A stretch of DNA of 9,082 bases, taken from NCBI GenBank assembly GCA_036703315.1, contig DATNPH010000038.1:1-9082 (forward strand). Direction: 5' to 3'. Source of the stretch: DATNPH01 sp036703315. Lineage in GTDB: Bacteria; Cyanobacteriota; Cyanobacteriia; Cyanobacteriales; Coleofasciculaceae. The notes below the pieces were generated by a model that was not told the DNA's origin, ran no database searches, and saw only the letters and a list, made by a program, of their open reading frames with translations. Positions 1-6,627 of the stretch are shown in pieces. Position numbers and translations under genes: made by a program. The first letter of the stretch is position 1, and each line of letters opens with the position of its first letter.

Positions 1-1
1 T

Positions 2-139
2 TACTATTCTCGTGAATGTGCGACAAGTAGTTTAGATGCCTCCGTCCCTCCGGCATCCTCGCCTTCCTCCCCCACCTGCGCGTTGTGGGCTGAACGCCCA
101 CTCGCTTCGAGGTGGGGGAATCCTGGCGAATCTAGTTGA
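2..139 (+). CDS. Possible C-terminal end of a TnpB-like transposon protein (partial)
   Basis: An open frame enters from the left edge and runs 45 codons to TGA at 137-139. The tail is rich in Ser, Pro and Ala (for example SSLDASVPPASSPSSP) and ends in WGNPGESS. No catalytic or zinc-ribbon motif falls inside the window. The call rests on two inferences: low-complexity tails of this kind read across hairpin DNA are familiar at the 3' ends of cyanobacterial IS200/IS605-family tnpB genes, and the frame overlaps strong nested hairpins that resemble such an element's right end. The opposite element at the right edge of the window makes a transposon setting plausible. It could instead be a chance open frame through GC-rich hairpin DNA. 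The rest of the gene would lie upstream of the window. Confidence 0.4.
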   Translation, partial: YYSRECATSSLDASVPPASSPSSPTCALWAERPLASRWGNPGESS

Positions 140-140
140 A
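35..140 (+). mobile_element. Nested hairpins, probable right end of an IS200/IS605-type element
   Basis: Three inverted repeats are packed here. GATGCC (35-40) pairs with GGCATC (52-57). A perfect 10-bp stem joins TCCCCCACCT (68-77) to AGGTGGGGGA (110-119), and inside it GTGGGC (85-90) pairs with GCCCAC (96-101) around a 5-nt loop. IS200/IS605 elements carry subterminal hairpins rather than terminal inverted repeats, and in TnpB elements this 3' region also encodes the scaffold of the guide RNA (reRNA/omegaRNA). The exact element boundary is not certain; a change to ordinary AT-rich sequence follows about position 140. The same structure could alternatively act as a transcription terminator or be another type of intergenic repeat. 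Confidence 0.45.
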
Positions 141-141
141 A

Positions 142-170
142 TTTGTAGGTATTCGTAAAATAGATACAAA
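142..170. promoter_or_regulatory. Imperfect inverted repeat upstream of the PadR gene, candidate operator
   Basis: TTTGTAGGTAT (142-152) and ATAGATACAAA (160-170) form an inverted repeat of 11-nt arms with two mismatches around a 7-nt spacer. It ends 28 bp before the PadR start codon. PadR-family repressors bind dyad sites and commonly control their own promoters, so this is a reasonable autoregulatory site. It does not match the classical ATGT-N8-ACAT PadR consensus exactly, and no convincing -35/-10 pair was identified around it. Confidence 0.35.
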
Positions 171-198
171 AAGTTGCATAGCAAAGTAGTTAGACGTT

Positions 199-735
199 AT
201 GGCGATCGCCCACGCGATTTTGGTATCTTTGATTGACTCTCCAGCTAGCGGGTATGATCTAGCGAAGCAATTTGAAGCTTCAGTCGGTTTTTTCTGGAAA
301 GCTACCCACCAGCAGATTTATCGAGAGCTAACCAAACTAGAAGAGCAAGGTTGGATTAGTGCCGAGGTAGTTGCCCAGGAAAACCGCCCCGATAAAAAAC
401 TCTATAGTGTTACAGAACTCGGAAAACAGCAGCTGGTTGATTGGATGACTCAAAAGAGCGAACCGACTGCGATTAAAGACGATTTATTAGTCAAAACCTT
501 TGCTGGTTATCTCATCTGTGAGCAAACCATTATTGAAGAGTTAGAGCATCACCGCAAACTTCATCAGGAAAAATTAAGGGTTTACCAGGATATAGAGCAG
601 CAATACTTTCAAAATCCTCAAGCACTCTCTCAACAAGCCAAGTTTCGTTATTTGACTCTCCGTAAAGGCATCGGTTATGAGCAAGATTGGATTGCTTGGT
701 GTGATGAAGCTATCAAACTATTAAATCAGCCATAG
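199..735 (+). CDS. PadR-family transcriptional regulator
   Basis: The 178-residue protein is a cytoplasmic DNA-binding regulator of the PadR family with the long C-terminal helical domain (Vir_act_alpha_C type). The N-terminal winged helix-turn-helix covers about residues 1-80: AHAILVSLID is helix 1, SGYDLAKQF follows, the recognition helix lies around THQQIYRELTKLEEQGW (36-52), and the wing is RPDKKLYSVTELG (63-75). Residues 90-178 are helical and probably form the dimer arm. The ATG at 199 starts the family-typical MAIAHAIL; the upstream ribosome-binding site is weak. The codons after the ATG contain a HIP1 octamer at 202-209. It lies alone on +, 60 bp after the probable transposon end and about 200 bp before ribokinase. 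An inverted repeat upstream (142-170) suggests autoregulation. Its effector and targets are unknown; the adjacent P450 genes are a possible but unproven target, since PadR proteins often respond to phenolic or xenobiotic compounds. Confidence 0.9.
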   Translation: MAIAHAILVSLIDSPASGYDLAKQFEASVGFFWKATHQQIYRELTKLEEQGWISAEVVAQENRPDKKLYSVTELGKQQLVDWMTQKSEPTAIKDDLLVKTFAGYLICEQTIIEELEHHRKLHQEKLRVYQDIEQQYFQNPQALSQQAKFRYLTLRKGIGYEQDWIAWCDEAIKLLNQP

Positions 736-740
736 AATGA

Positions 741-764
741 TAGCATTTCACTTTAAAAATGCTA
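741..764 (+). terminator. Hairpin just after the PadR gene, possible terminator
   Basis: TAGCATTT (741-748) and AAATGCTA (757-764) form a perfect 8-bp stem with an 8-nt loop, beginning 5 bp after the PadR stop codon. The position suits transcription termination, but the stem is AT-rich and no T-run follows, so it would be a weak intrinsic terminator or an mRNA 3' stabiliser. Confidence 0.35.
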
Positions 765-933
765 GGGATCGATGGTGACTCATGGCTCATGGCTAATTGG
801 ACTGAAATAAGCTATTAGTAAAAACATAGGTTGATCTGTAGCAGAATTTAGTGAATTTGGTATAACAAATTTCATACTTCATCCTTAGTTGCTATCGCTG
901 CGTCTGAATTCCCTAATACACTTCATACTTCTG

Positions 934-1869
934 ATGAAATCAGTTATTGTTTTCGGCAGCATTAACATGGACTTGGTGACCAAAACGCCTCGGTTGCCGA
1001 TCGCTGGTGAAACGCTGCAAGGTTATGAATTTTTTACTGCCTCTGGAGGAAAAGGGGCAAATCAAGCTGTGGCGGCAGCGCAACTAGGTATCTCCACCCG
1101 AATAGTAGGGCGTTTAGGCGATGATGATTTTGGGCGTCAGCTACTTTCGGGTTTACAAACCACAGGTGTTCATACTGAGGGCCTGTTGGTGGATACGAGT
1201 GTAAGTTCTGGCGTAGCTGTCATTACCGTAGATGATGCTGGTGAAAACACTATCATCATTGTTCCCGGTGCTAATGGGCGTGTAAATCAGCAAGATGTAG
1301 AGCGTCTTGGTGACTTGTTAACGGGATGCACCGCATTGCTATTACAGTTAGAGGTTCCCTTGCCGGCTGTTGTTTGCGCTGCCCAAGTCGCACGACAGTC
1401 TGGGGTAACGGTAATTCTCGACCCAGCACCAGCTAGAGCAGACATCCCACCTGAGCTTTACTCGTTAGTTGACATCATTACACCTAACGAAATTGAAGCC
1501 AGTCAACTGGTAGGCTTTTCTGTCAATGGACAAGAGACGGCTGCTCAGGCGGCAGCAGAGTTACGTCAACGAGGCGTAGACACAGTGATTGTGAAACTGG
1601 GCGCTCAGGGGGTTATGTGTGCAACAGATGAGGCAACGTTCTTCGTTCCAGCTTTCTCTGTCCAGGCCGTTGACACGGTTGCGGCGGGAGATGCCTTCAA
1701 TGGAGGATTGGCAGCGGCTCTAGCTGAGGGGTTACCTTTGGAGCAGGCGGTGATTTGGGGAGCAGCAGCTGGTGCGCTGTCTGCTACTAAAGCTGGAGCA
1801 CAGCCCTCTCTACCTGATCGGGAGACGTTTGAAGCGTTTTTGAAAGAACGGAGCGTAGGTAGTGGTTAA
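934..1869 (+). CDS. rbsK: Ribokinase (PfkB family)
   Basis: A cytoplasmic sugar kinase that phosphorylates D-ribose with ATP to ribose-5-phosphate, feeding the pentose phosphate pathway and nucleotide synthesis. From the ATG at 934 it is 311 residues, normal for ribokinase. The N-terminal strand has FGSINMD (7-13) with the Asn and Asp expected to contact ribose. The first PfkB signature is SGGKGANQA (37-45). TPNE lies at 183-186. The second signature DTVAAGDAFNGG (247-258) carries the catalytic base Asp253; the AAGD form is usual in ribokinases. A longer reading from TTG at 889 would add 15 residues absent from the family, so I chose 934, although no clear Shine-Dalgarno precedes it. Upstream are a dyad AATTTG-N6-CAAATT (854-871) and a 10-bp direct repeat TTCATACTTC (871-880 and 922-931). 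No ribose transporter or nucleosidase is adjacent. A related PfkB sugar kinase is the main alternative. Confidence 0.88.
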   Translation: MKSVIVFGSINMDLVTKTPRLPIAGETLQGYEFFTASGGKGANQAVAAAQLGISTRIVGRLGDDDFGRQLLSGLQTTGVHTEGLLVDTSVSSGVAVITVDDAGENTIIIVPGANGRVNQQDVERLGDLLTGCTALLLQLEVPLPAVVCAAQVARQSGVTVILDPAPARADIPPELYSLVDIITPNEIEASQLVGFSVNGQETAAQAAAELRQRGVDTVIVKLGAQGVMCATDEATFFVPAFSVQAVDTVAAGDAFNGGLAAALAEGLPLEQAVIWGAAAGALSATKAGAQPSLPDRETFEAFLKERSVGSG

Positions 1870-1945
1870 ACAGCAGTGTTACTAAAGTTTAGTTGAACTA
1901 TCCAAAGCATAAGCGAGTCTTAGATTACAGTGAGGGAGAAAAACC

Positions 1946-3349
1946 ATGAAATTACCGAATGGTCCCCAGCAGGACTCCTTGTTTCTCAACATCCAGGCGC
2001 TCCAAGGGATTTGGGAATGGTTTGATATCTACCAATGGATTGTTCACCCCTTGGAATGGTTCGACACCTATGCTGAGCGTTATGGTGACCCTTTTAGTTG
2101 GGGAGGAACTAAATCTCCCCTAGAGATATACTTCAGCCATCCGGAGGCACTACAGCAAATTTTTACCGCTGACCCAGCAATATTTGATTCCGGTCGCGGG
2201 AACCGACTTTTCCAACCCTTACTTGGAGATAATTCATTACTCCTGTTAGATGGCGATCGCCATCAGCACCAGCGACGGCTACTGACACCTCCCTTTCATG
2301 GAGAACGCATGCGAACCTATGGCAAGCTGATTTGTGAGATCACCGAGCAAGTCACTAGTCAGTGGAGGATTGGCGAACCCTTCCGTGTCCGTCCGACCAT
2401 GCAAGAAATTTCTCTGCGAATTATCCTCAGCGCTGTATTTGGTCTGCATCACGGAGAGCGTTTTGACCAACTCAGGCAACTCCTCAGTTCGATGCTGGAC
2501 TCTATTGGTTCTCCCTTGAGTTCTAGTTTTCTGTTTTTCCGCTCACTTCAGAAGGATTTAGGTCGCTGGAGTCCGTGGGGATACTTTCTTCGCCAAAAGC
2601 AGCAAATTCAGGAACTCCTGTACGCTGAGATTCAGTCTCGTCGGCATCAACCTCACCAATCAGGTGAAGATATCCTGAGTTTAATGATTTCTGCTCGTGA
2701 TGAGGCGGGTGAGCCGATGAGCGATGCTGAATTACACGATGAGTTATTGACACTGTTATTTGCTGGTCATGAAACCACAGCTTCTGCTTTAGCGTGGGCA
2801 TTGTACTGGATTAACCGTCTACCAGAGGTACAGGACAAACTACTCAAAGAGTTGAACACTCTAGCGCCAAATTCAGACCCAAGTGAGATTGCTCGACTTC
2901 CCTATCTCACGGCGGTTTGTCAAGAAACGCTACGCATCTATCCAATTGCCATGACAACGTTCGTTCGGATTTTGAAATCGCCCTTTGAGGTGATGGGTTA
3001 CAAGTTGGAGCCAGGTACAGCACTGATTCCTGTCGTTTATTTGACCCATCGACGGGAGGACATATACCCGGAACCCAGGCAATTTAAACCTGAACGTTTC
3101 CTAGAAAGACAATTTTCACCCTACGAGTATTTGCCCTTTGGAGGCGGAAATCGTCGCTGTATTGGACAGGCTTTTGCTCTATTTGAAATGAAACTTGTAC
3201 TGGCGACTATTGTGTCGCGCTTTCAACTATCCCTGCCTGACGACCGTCCAGTCAAACCTGTCCGCCGTGGCGTTACAGTTGCACCTCCTGGAAACATGCG
3301 TATGGTTGTGACCCAACTTCGGCATCAAAAAACTCCAGTTCTGCTTTAA
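1946..3349 (+). CDS. Cytochrome P450, CYP110 type (first of tandem pair)
   Basis: A 467-residue soluble heme monooxygenase that would use O2 and electrons from ferredoxin-type partners to oxidise a hydrophobic substrate. The I-helix oxygen-activation motif is AGHETT (273-278), the K-helix ExxR is ETLR (327-330), PERF is at 382-385, and the heme loop is FGGGNRRCIG with the axial Cys405. The opening MKLPNGP and the overall pattern match the cyanobacterial CYP110 family; known members act on fatty acids, the sesquiterpene germacrene A (CYP110C1) or various added aromatics and steroids (CYP110E1), so substrate cannot be assigned. A good Shine-Dalgarno, GAGGGAG (1932-1938), stands 7 nt before the ATG. 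About 15 residues around 10-30 are extra relative to its neighbour. It begins 76 bp after ribokinase and is followed after 17 bp by its paralog, so the two P450s are probably cotranscribed. No redox partner is encoded nearby. Confidence 0.94.
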   Translation: MKLPNGPQQDSLFLNIQALQGIWEWFDIYQWIVHPLEWFDTYAERYGDPFSWGGTKSPLEIYFSHPEALQQIFTADPAIFDSGRGNRLFQPLLGDNSLLLLDGDRHQHQRRLLTPPFHGERMRTYGKLICEITEQVTSQWRIGEPFRVRPTMQEISLRIILSAVFGLHHGERFDQLRQLLSSMLDSIGSPLSSSFLFFRSLQKDLGRWSPWGYFLRQKQQIQELLYAEIQSRRHQPHQSGEDILSLMISARDEAGEPMSDAELHDELLTLLFAGHETTASALAWALYWINRLPEVQDKLLKELNTLAPNSDPSEIARLPYLTAVCQETLRIYPIAMTTFVRILKSPFEVMGYKLEPGTALIPVVYLTHRREDIYPEPRQFKPERFLERQFSPYEYLPFGGGNRRCIGQAFALFEMKLVLATIVSRFQLSLPDDRPVKPVRRGVTVAPPGNMRMVVTQLRHQKTPVLL

Positions 3350-3366
3350 TCTAGCTCGAAAAGTTT

Positions 3367-4695
3367 ATGAAACTGACGAATGGACCCTCAACTCCACGGT
3401 TACTACGGATGATCAAGTTGGTCGCTCGTCCTTTGGACTACCTGGAGGATTATGCTCAACGCTATGGAGACCCGTTTAGAGTAGGTGGAAAAACATCTCC
3501 AGGGCTTGTGTACTTCAGCAACCCAAAGGCAATCCAAGAGATTTTTACAGCTGATCCAGAGTTATTTGATTCGGGTCGAGGTAATGGAGTTTTACGATTT
3601 TTGCTAGGGGACTATTCCCTAATATTGCTAGATGGCGATCGCCATCAGCGTCAGCGACGACTATTGACGCCTCCCTTTCATGGCGATCGCATGCGTGCCT
3701 ATAGTCAGCTAATCTGTGACATCACGAATCAAGTGACGGCACCGTGGAGGATTGGCGAACCCTTCCTAGTCCGTTCATTCATGCAAGAAATCACCCTTCG
3801 AGTGATTTTACAAGCCGTGTTTGGCTTGCATGAAGGACAGCGTTACCAGCAACTGATGCAACTCCTCAATTCGCTATTGGACTCTATTGGCTCCCCCTTA
3901 AGTTCCAGCTTGCTCTTTTTTCGATCGCTCCAACAGGATTGGGGTCCACTGAGTCCTTGGGGACGCTTTCTACGGCAAAAGCAGAAAATTGACCAACTCA
4001 TCTACGAAGAGATTCGGGAACGTCGTGAGAAAGGTGATTTATCCGGTACTGATATTCTTACCTTACTGATGTCCGCTCGTGATGAAGCGGGTCAACCCAT
4101 GACAGATGAAGAGTTACGCGATGAGTTGATGACACTATTGGTGGCAGGTCATGAAACTACCGCTTCAGCTCTAACGTGGGCGTTGTACTGGATTCATCAT
4201 CTACCAGAGGTAAAGGACAAGCTGCTTCATGAGCTAAATACCCTTGGTGATGCCCACCCTAGCGAAATTGCCAAACTTCCCTACCTAACGGCTGTCTGTC
4301 AAGAGACACTGCGTATTTACCCAATTGCGATAAATGGCTTCTTTCGCATCTTAAAAGCACCGTTTAAGGTGATGGGTTACGAGTTTGAAGCGGGTACAGG
4401 GTTTATCCCCTCTATTTACTTGACTCATCATCGGGAAGATATATATCCAGAACCTAAGCGTTTTAAACCAGAGCGCTTTCTAGAGAGGCAATTTTCACAG
4501 TACGAGTATTTACCCTTTGGTGGCGGTAATCGTCGTTGTATTGGGATGGCCTTTGCACAGCTTGAAATGAAATTAGTACTGGCTACTGTTTTGTCGCACT
4601 TTCAACTGGCACTCGTCGATAGTCGTCCAGTCAAGCCTGTACGCCGTGGCTTAACTGCTGCTCCTCCCGGTAATATGCGAATGGTTGTAACCTAG
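3367..4695 (+). CDS. Cytochrome P450, CYP110 type (second of tandem pair)
   Basis: A 442-residue P450, roughly 70% identical by eye to the upstream one and clearly a tandem duplicate. All core motifs are intact: AGHETT (260-265), ETLR (313-316), PERF (368-371) and FGGGNRRC with axial Cys391. The start MKLTNGP aligns with MKLPNGP of the neighbour and fixes the ATG at 3367; the ribosome-binding site is weak (GAAAAG at 3359-3364), consistent with translation from a shared mRNA. The two proteins differ around the substrate-recognition segment after ExxR (IAINGFFRILK here, IAMTTFVRILK there), which hints at divergent substrates. The gene ends at TAG exactly where the first copy has the Gln of VVTQLRH. 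The frame continues as LRHLVR before a TAA at 4714-4716, so the original C-terminus was probably 7 residues longer. The lost tail lies beyond the P450 core, so the enzyme should still fold. Confidence 0.93.
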   Translation: MKLTNGPSTPRLLRMIKLVARPLDYLEDYAQRYGDPFRVGGKTSPGLVYFSNPKAIQEIFTADPELFDSGRGNGVLRFLLGDYSLILLDGDRHQRQRRLLTPPFHGDRMRAYSQLICDITNQVTAPWRIGEPFLVRSFMQEITLRVILQAVFGLHEGQRYQQLMQLLNSLLDSIGSPLSSSLLFFRSLQQDWGPLSPWGRFLRQKQKIDQLIYEEIRERREKGDLSGTDILTLLMSARDEAGQPMTDEELRDELMTLLVAGHETTASALTWALYWIHHLPEVKDKLLHELNTLGDAHPSEIAKLPYLTAVCQETLRIYPIAINGFFRILKAPFKVMGYEFEAGTGFIPSIYLTHHREDIYPEPKRFKPERFLERQFSQYEYLPFGGGNRRCIGMAFAQLEMKLVLATVLSHFQLALVDSRPVKPVRRGLTAAPPGNMRMVVT

Positions 4696-4716
4696 CTGCG
4701 TCATCTTGTGCGCTAA
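4696..4716 (+). other. In-frame relic of the P450 C-terminus after a TAG stop
   Basis: After the TAG at 4693-4695 the same frame encodes LRHLVR and then TAA. The first P450 reads VVTQLRH at this point, so the LRH match shows that this was coding DNA. A single C-to-T change in CAG (Gln) explains the TAG. Whether the stop is read through cannot be judged here. Confidence 0.55.
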
Positions 4717-4743
4717 TCCGTCTCAAGCTATCGAATTTTTATA

Positions 4744-4782
4744 ACTAGGGTAGTTCAATGTCAACCCACAATCTACCCTGGT
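4744..4782 (+). terminator. Hairpin downstream of the P450 pair, possible terminator
   Basis: ACTAGGGTAG (4744-4753) pairs with CTACCCTGGT (4773-4782) as a 10-bp stem with one T-G wobble around a 19-nt loop, 27 bp after the relic TAA. It is the first stable hairpin after the P450 operon and may end or protect that transcript. No T-run follows, and the loop is large, so the assignment is tentative. Confidence 0.35.
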
Positions 4783-4795
4783 AGTTAACAAGAAA

Positions 4796-4954
4796 GGCTC
4801 TTATGCAAAGGGCACAAGGAATAAGGAAAAATCTTCGGCTGATAGCCCAAGGCTTCTGGCGGCGGATAAGGAGCAGGGTCTAAATCCCCACCTTGTTTAA
4901 GTGGCTTTCTTTCAGGAGGGGTTCAATCCCATAAGAGAAAGAAACATAAGAGCC
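4796..4954. repeat. 159-bp element closed by a perfect 10-bp inverted repeat
   Basis: GGCTCTTATG (4796-4805) and CATAAGAGCC (4945-4954) are exact reverse complements enclosing 139 bp. Inside are further pairings: CCAC/GTGG around 4890-4904, GGG/CCC flanking TCTAAAT near 4876-4888, and ATCCCC...GGGGTT between about 4884 and 4922. The repeat ATAAGAG occurs twice at the right side (4931-4937 and 4946-4952). An ATG inside the left arm (4803) opens a 26-codon frame to TAA at 4881-4883 with a very basic product (MQRAQGIRKN... ending WRRIRSRV), without a ribosome-binding site. It could be a small palindromic or MITE-like element, a structured RNA, or a degraded IS200/IS605 end, since the segment AATCCCC...GGGGTTCAA resembles such ends. 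No flanking target-site duplication was seen. Confidence 0.45.
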
Positions 4955-4956
4955 CT

Positions 4957-4977
4957 CTGCCTTCCCCCTTCTGCCTT
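4957..4977. repeat. Three tandem heptamers, cyanobacterial STRR-like
   Basis: CTGCCTT, CCCCCTT and CTGCCTT follow one another with strict 7-bp spacing. Short tandemly repeated heptanucleotides of this pyrimidine-rich kind are common in intergenic DNA of filamentous cyanobacteria. The array directly follows the 159-bp inverted-repeat element. No function is implied. Confidence 0.5.
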
Positions 4978-5367
4978 TTGAACTAACAGAAATAATCCTG
5001 GAAAATAAGGCGATTTTTTTTTGAATAAATATTTATCGATTCTTAATTTATTTTAGTAAAGAGTTAATCGCTGGTAATTGTTGAAAGTTTGCCACCATAG
5101 GCTTATCAACTCATGTTTATCAATTTCGCTTATTAAAATATAGCAATATTACTCTACACAATTAGAGGTGAGTGCATCTATCATAAAGAAAAGATTTCTT
5201 GAATTTTGGCAAAAATCCCATAGTCGTATCTACCGTTATCATATTTGCTCAAATTACTTGTCGATCGCATACCACTACAGACAAGAATTTTCTGATTTAC
5301 AGCATCTTCATGGCTTCATCAAAAATTTGCCAAAGTTCCAGCATTCGACTAGCAGCTCGATAAAGAT
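4978..5367. other. AT-rich intergenic stretch without a convincing gene
   Basis: This stretch holds a run of nine T at 5014-5022, the perfect 12-bp palindrome ATAAATATTTAT (5025-5036), and a half-site CTCGATA (5356-5362) that matches one arm of the hairpin before the next gene. A 74-codon frame from GTG at 5168 to 5392 has no family resemblance, no usable ribosome-binding site and ends inside the duplicated upstream region of the following gene, so I do not call it. The T-run might end transcripts coming from the P450 side, but no strong stem precedes it. Confidence 0.5.
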
Positions 5368-5472
5368 TGCATCTCCACTAGGCTTTATATAGTCGTATTG
5401 GCTGTCTAAAAAAGCCTTCGATGTTAACTCAATATTCAAATCCAACTCGATATACCTATCGAGAGACAAATC
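5368..5472 (+). promoter_or_regulatory. Upstream region and leader shared with the second paralog
   Basis: This 105-bp stretch matches the DNA before the second paralog (7148-7254). Both begin at TGCATCTC, share scattered blocks such as GCTT and GCTG, and then have CTCAATATTC (5428-5437) at the same distance from the ATG. Over the last 48 nt including ATG, 40 positions are identical. It therefore holds the promoter and 5' leader that were duplicated with the gene. No clear -35/-10 pair could be fixed; TATATA at 5386-5391 is a possible -10. Confidence 0.6.
5446..5463 (+). promoter_or_regulatory. Hairpin/operator next to the start of the first paralog
   Basis: CTCGATA (5446-5452) and TATCGAG (5457-5463) form a perfect 7-bp inverted repeat with loop TACC. 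The right arm reaches into the likely Shine-Dalgarno GAGAG (5461-5465), 7 nt before the ATG at 5473. As RNA the stem would hide part of the ribosome-binding site; as DNA it is a dyad that a dimeric repressor could bind. The second paralog has the same dyad at the same place, which makes a regulatory role likely. Confidence 0.55.
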
Positions 5473-6627
5473 ATGCTGAGAACCACTACGCTTATTAACA
5501 ATACCTCAGTCACTCGTCTACTCGAGCTATGGACAGAGCGCTATGTACCTGACTTATCAACTCTCTCCTCTTCAATGGAAGATTTGACCTTGTCTGAAGT
5601 AGTTGAAGCGGCATCGCCAGAGGGACGAGCTAAAACGGTTGCTAAGCTACAGCAGATGGTAGAGATCAACTGTAAGTGTGCTGGCATACAGACGAATGTC
5701 ATCTTCTCTTACATTCCTAATGTTGTGCGTTTGACCGAAGCGCAAGGAATCGCTAGAACAGCAGCAAAGGTTTATCAGAAGGTACTGGAAGTTTACCAAC
5801 AGCAGTTACCGTCTCCCACCTTACTGGCAGCAATACCCCAAGTAGGAACGTTTAAGTTCTCTACTGATGCCTTTAGCTCATCAGTAATGCCACAGCTATC
5901 TCTGCCAGAGGTTCAACAGCTAGCAACGGCGATTGAACCCGTATTACTACAGCTTCAGGAGCAACATCTATCAGCACCGGATCGGCGCACTATTGGCTTT
6001 ATGAGCACTCAGTTTCACATAACTTCAAAGTTAGTGCTAAATCGACTGACACTCCCTGAGCAACTATTGCTGAGTCCTTACTTCAAGTTTGTCGAAGAGC
6101 AAGTCTGTATTCCCTGGGAACGAGTTTGTGCTGCTGCTGCTAAGCATGATCTTGACTCACCAGTCTTAGCCCTTGTCCGGAGACTGTTACCTGCTTCTGG
6201 GGAGATTGCAAAGAAAGTCTATCAGCAAGCTGTCGAATTGTACCCCAATCATCGTAGCCTCCGTGGAACCCTGAGCGAGCCAGGGGTAAGAACTTCTAGT
6301 ATCCGAGACATAGAAATGTTCCAAGCCTATCTATGGCTATGTGCTTTAGAGGGAAATATGACGGCAGTAGAAGAGGAATTTCTACCCCTGTGTATGATGG
6401 TTTTTCCGAGTATCAATGTGAGTTGGAAATTGGTAGAACAATTACTGCCGTTGCTGATGGCTGAAATTCAGGCTCACGTGTCGCCAGACCAAATGCGCCT
6501 ATTGCTACCCTACATGCAAGCTATGCAACAGCTGTTCTCTAACGTTGAAATAAAAGCAGCTAGAAACAGCGAGTACGAAATAAAAGTAGCTAGAAACAGC
6601 AAGTACCATCCCCTGCCATCTAGGTAA
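5473..6627 (+). CDS. Unrecognised cyanobacterial helical protein, paralog A
   Basis: A 384-residue protein I cannot assign to a known family. It looks soluble and mostly alpha-helical, without signal peptide or membrane segment. Blocks shared with paralog B are ERYxPDLSTL (22-31), CxCAG (67-71), FSYIPN (78-83), a strongly conserved core from STDAF (130) to about 355 with DRRTxGFMSTQFH (170-182), SPYFKFVEEQVCIPW (201-215), LYPNHRS (256-262), SSIRDIEMFQAYLWL (275-289), EGNMTA (293-298) and LCMMVFPS (306-313). Conserved Cys67, Cys69, Cys212, Cys219 and Cys307 and His165, His182, His225 and His260 could bind metal or a cofactor, but no known site pattern is recognised. Identity with paralog B is about 70% by eye; residues 110-130 are a variable linker. 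The C-terminus carries a duplicated decapeptide (359-378). The start fits the shared leader and the GAGAG ribosome-binding site. Confidence 0.85.
   Translation: MLRTTTLINNTSVTRLLELWTERYVPDLSTLSSSMEDLTLSEVVEAASPEGRAKTVAKLQQMVEINCKCAGIQTNVIFSYIPNVVRLTEAQGIARTAAKVYQKVLEVYQQQLPSPTLLAAIPQVGTFKFSTDAFSSSVMPQLSLPEVQQLATAIEPVLLQLQEQHLSAPDRRTIGFMSTQFHITSKLVLNRLTLPEQLLLSPYFKFVEEQVCIPWERVCAAAAKHDLDSPVLALVRRLLPASGEIAKKVYQQAVELYPNHRSLRGTLSEPGVRTSSIRDIEMFQAYLWLCALEGNMTAVEEEFLPLCMMVFPSINVSWKLVEQLLPLLMAEIQAHVSPDQMRLLLPYMQAMQQLFSNVEIKAARNSEYEIKVARNSKYHPLPSR
6547..6606 (+). repeat. Two in-frame 30-bp tandem repeats at the 3' end of paralog A
   Basis: The copies 6547-6576 and 6577-6606 agree at 28 of 30 positions and encode EIKAARNSEY then EIKVARNSKY. 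Paralog B has only a single, diverged ETKAAEGAKS at this place, so the duplication arose in this gene after the two separated. Being a multiple of three, it keeps the frame. Confidence 0.85.

Noticed and set aside
889..933. N-terminal extension of ribokinase from TTG
   Set aside because: The 15 extra residues are not seen in ribokinases, whose N-terminus matches the start at 934.
2279..2801. Three small frames overlapping the first P450
   Set aside because: They are shadows of a clearly coding P450 frame and show no family features.
4803..4883. A 26-codon basic peptide
   Set aside because: No ribosome-binding site, and its start lies in the arm of an inverted repeat; kept only as a note in that element.
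4910..4935. tRNA-like T-arm around GGGGTTCAATCCC
   Set aside because: Only three pairs flank the loop, and no anticodon arm, D arm or acceptor stem can be built around it.
5168..5392. A 74-codon frame from a GTG start
   Set aside because: No recognisable family, the only purine-rich bases overlap the start too closely to serve as a ribosome-binding site, and its end lies inside the upstream region duplicated before both paralogs, where the second copy has no matching frame.
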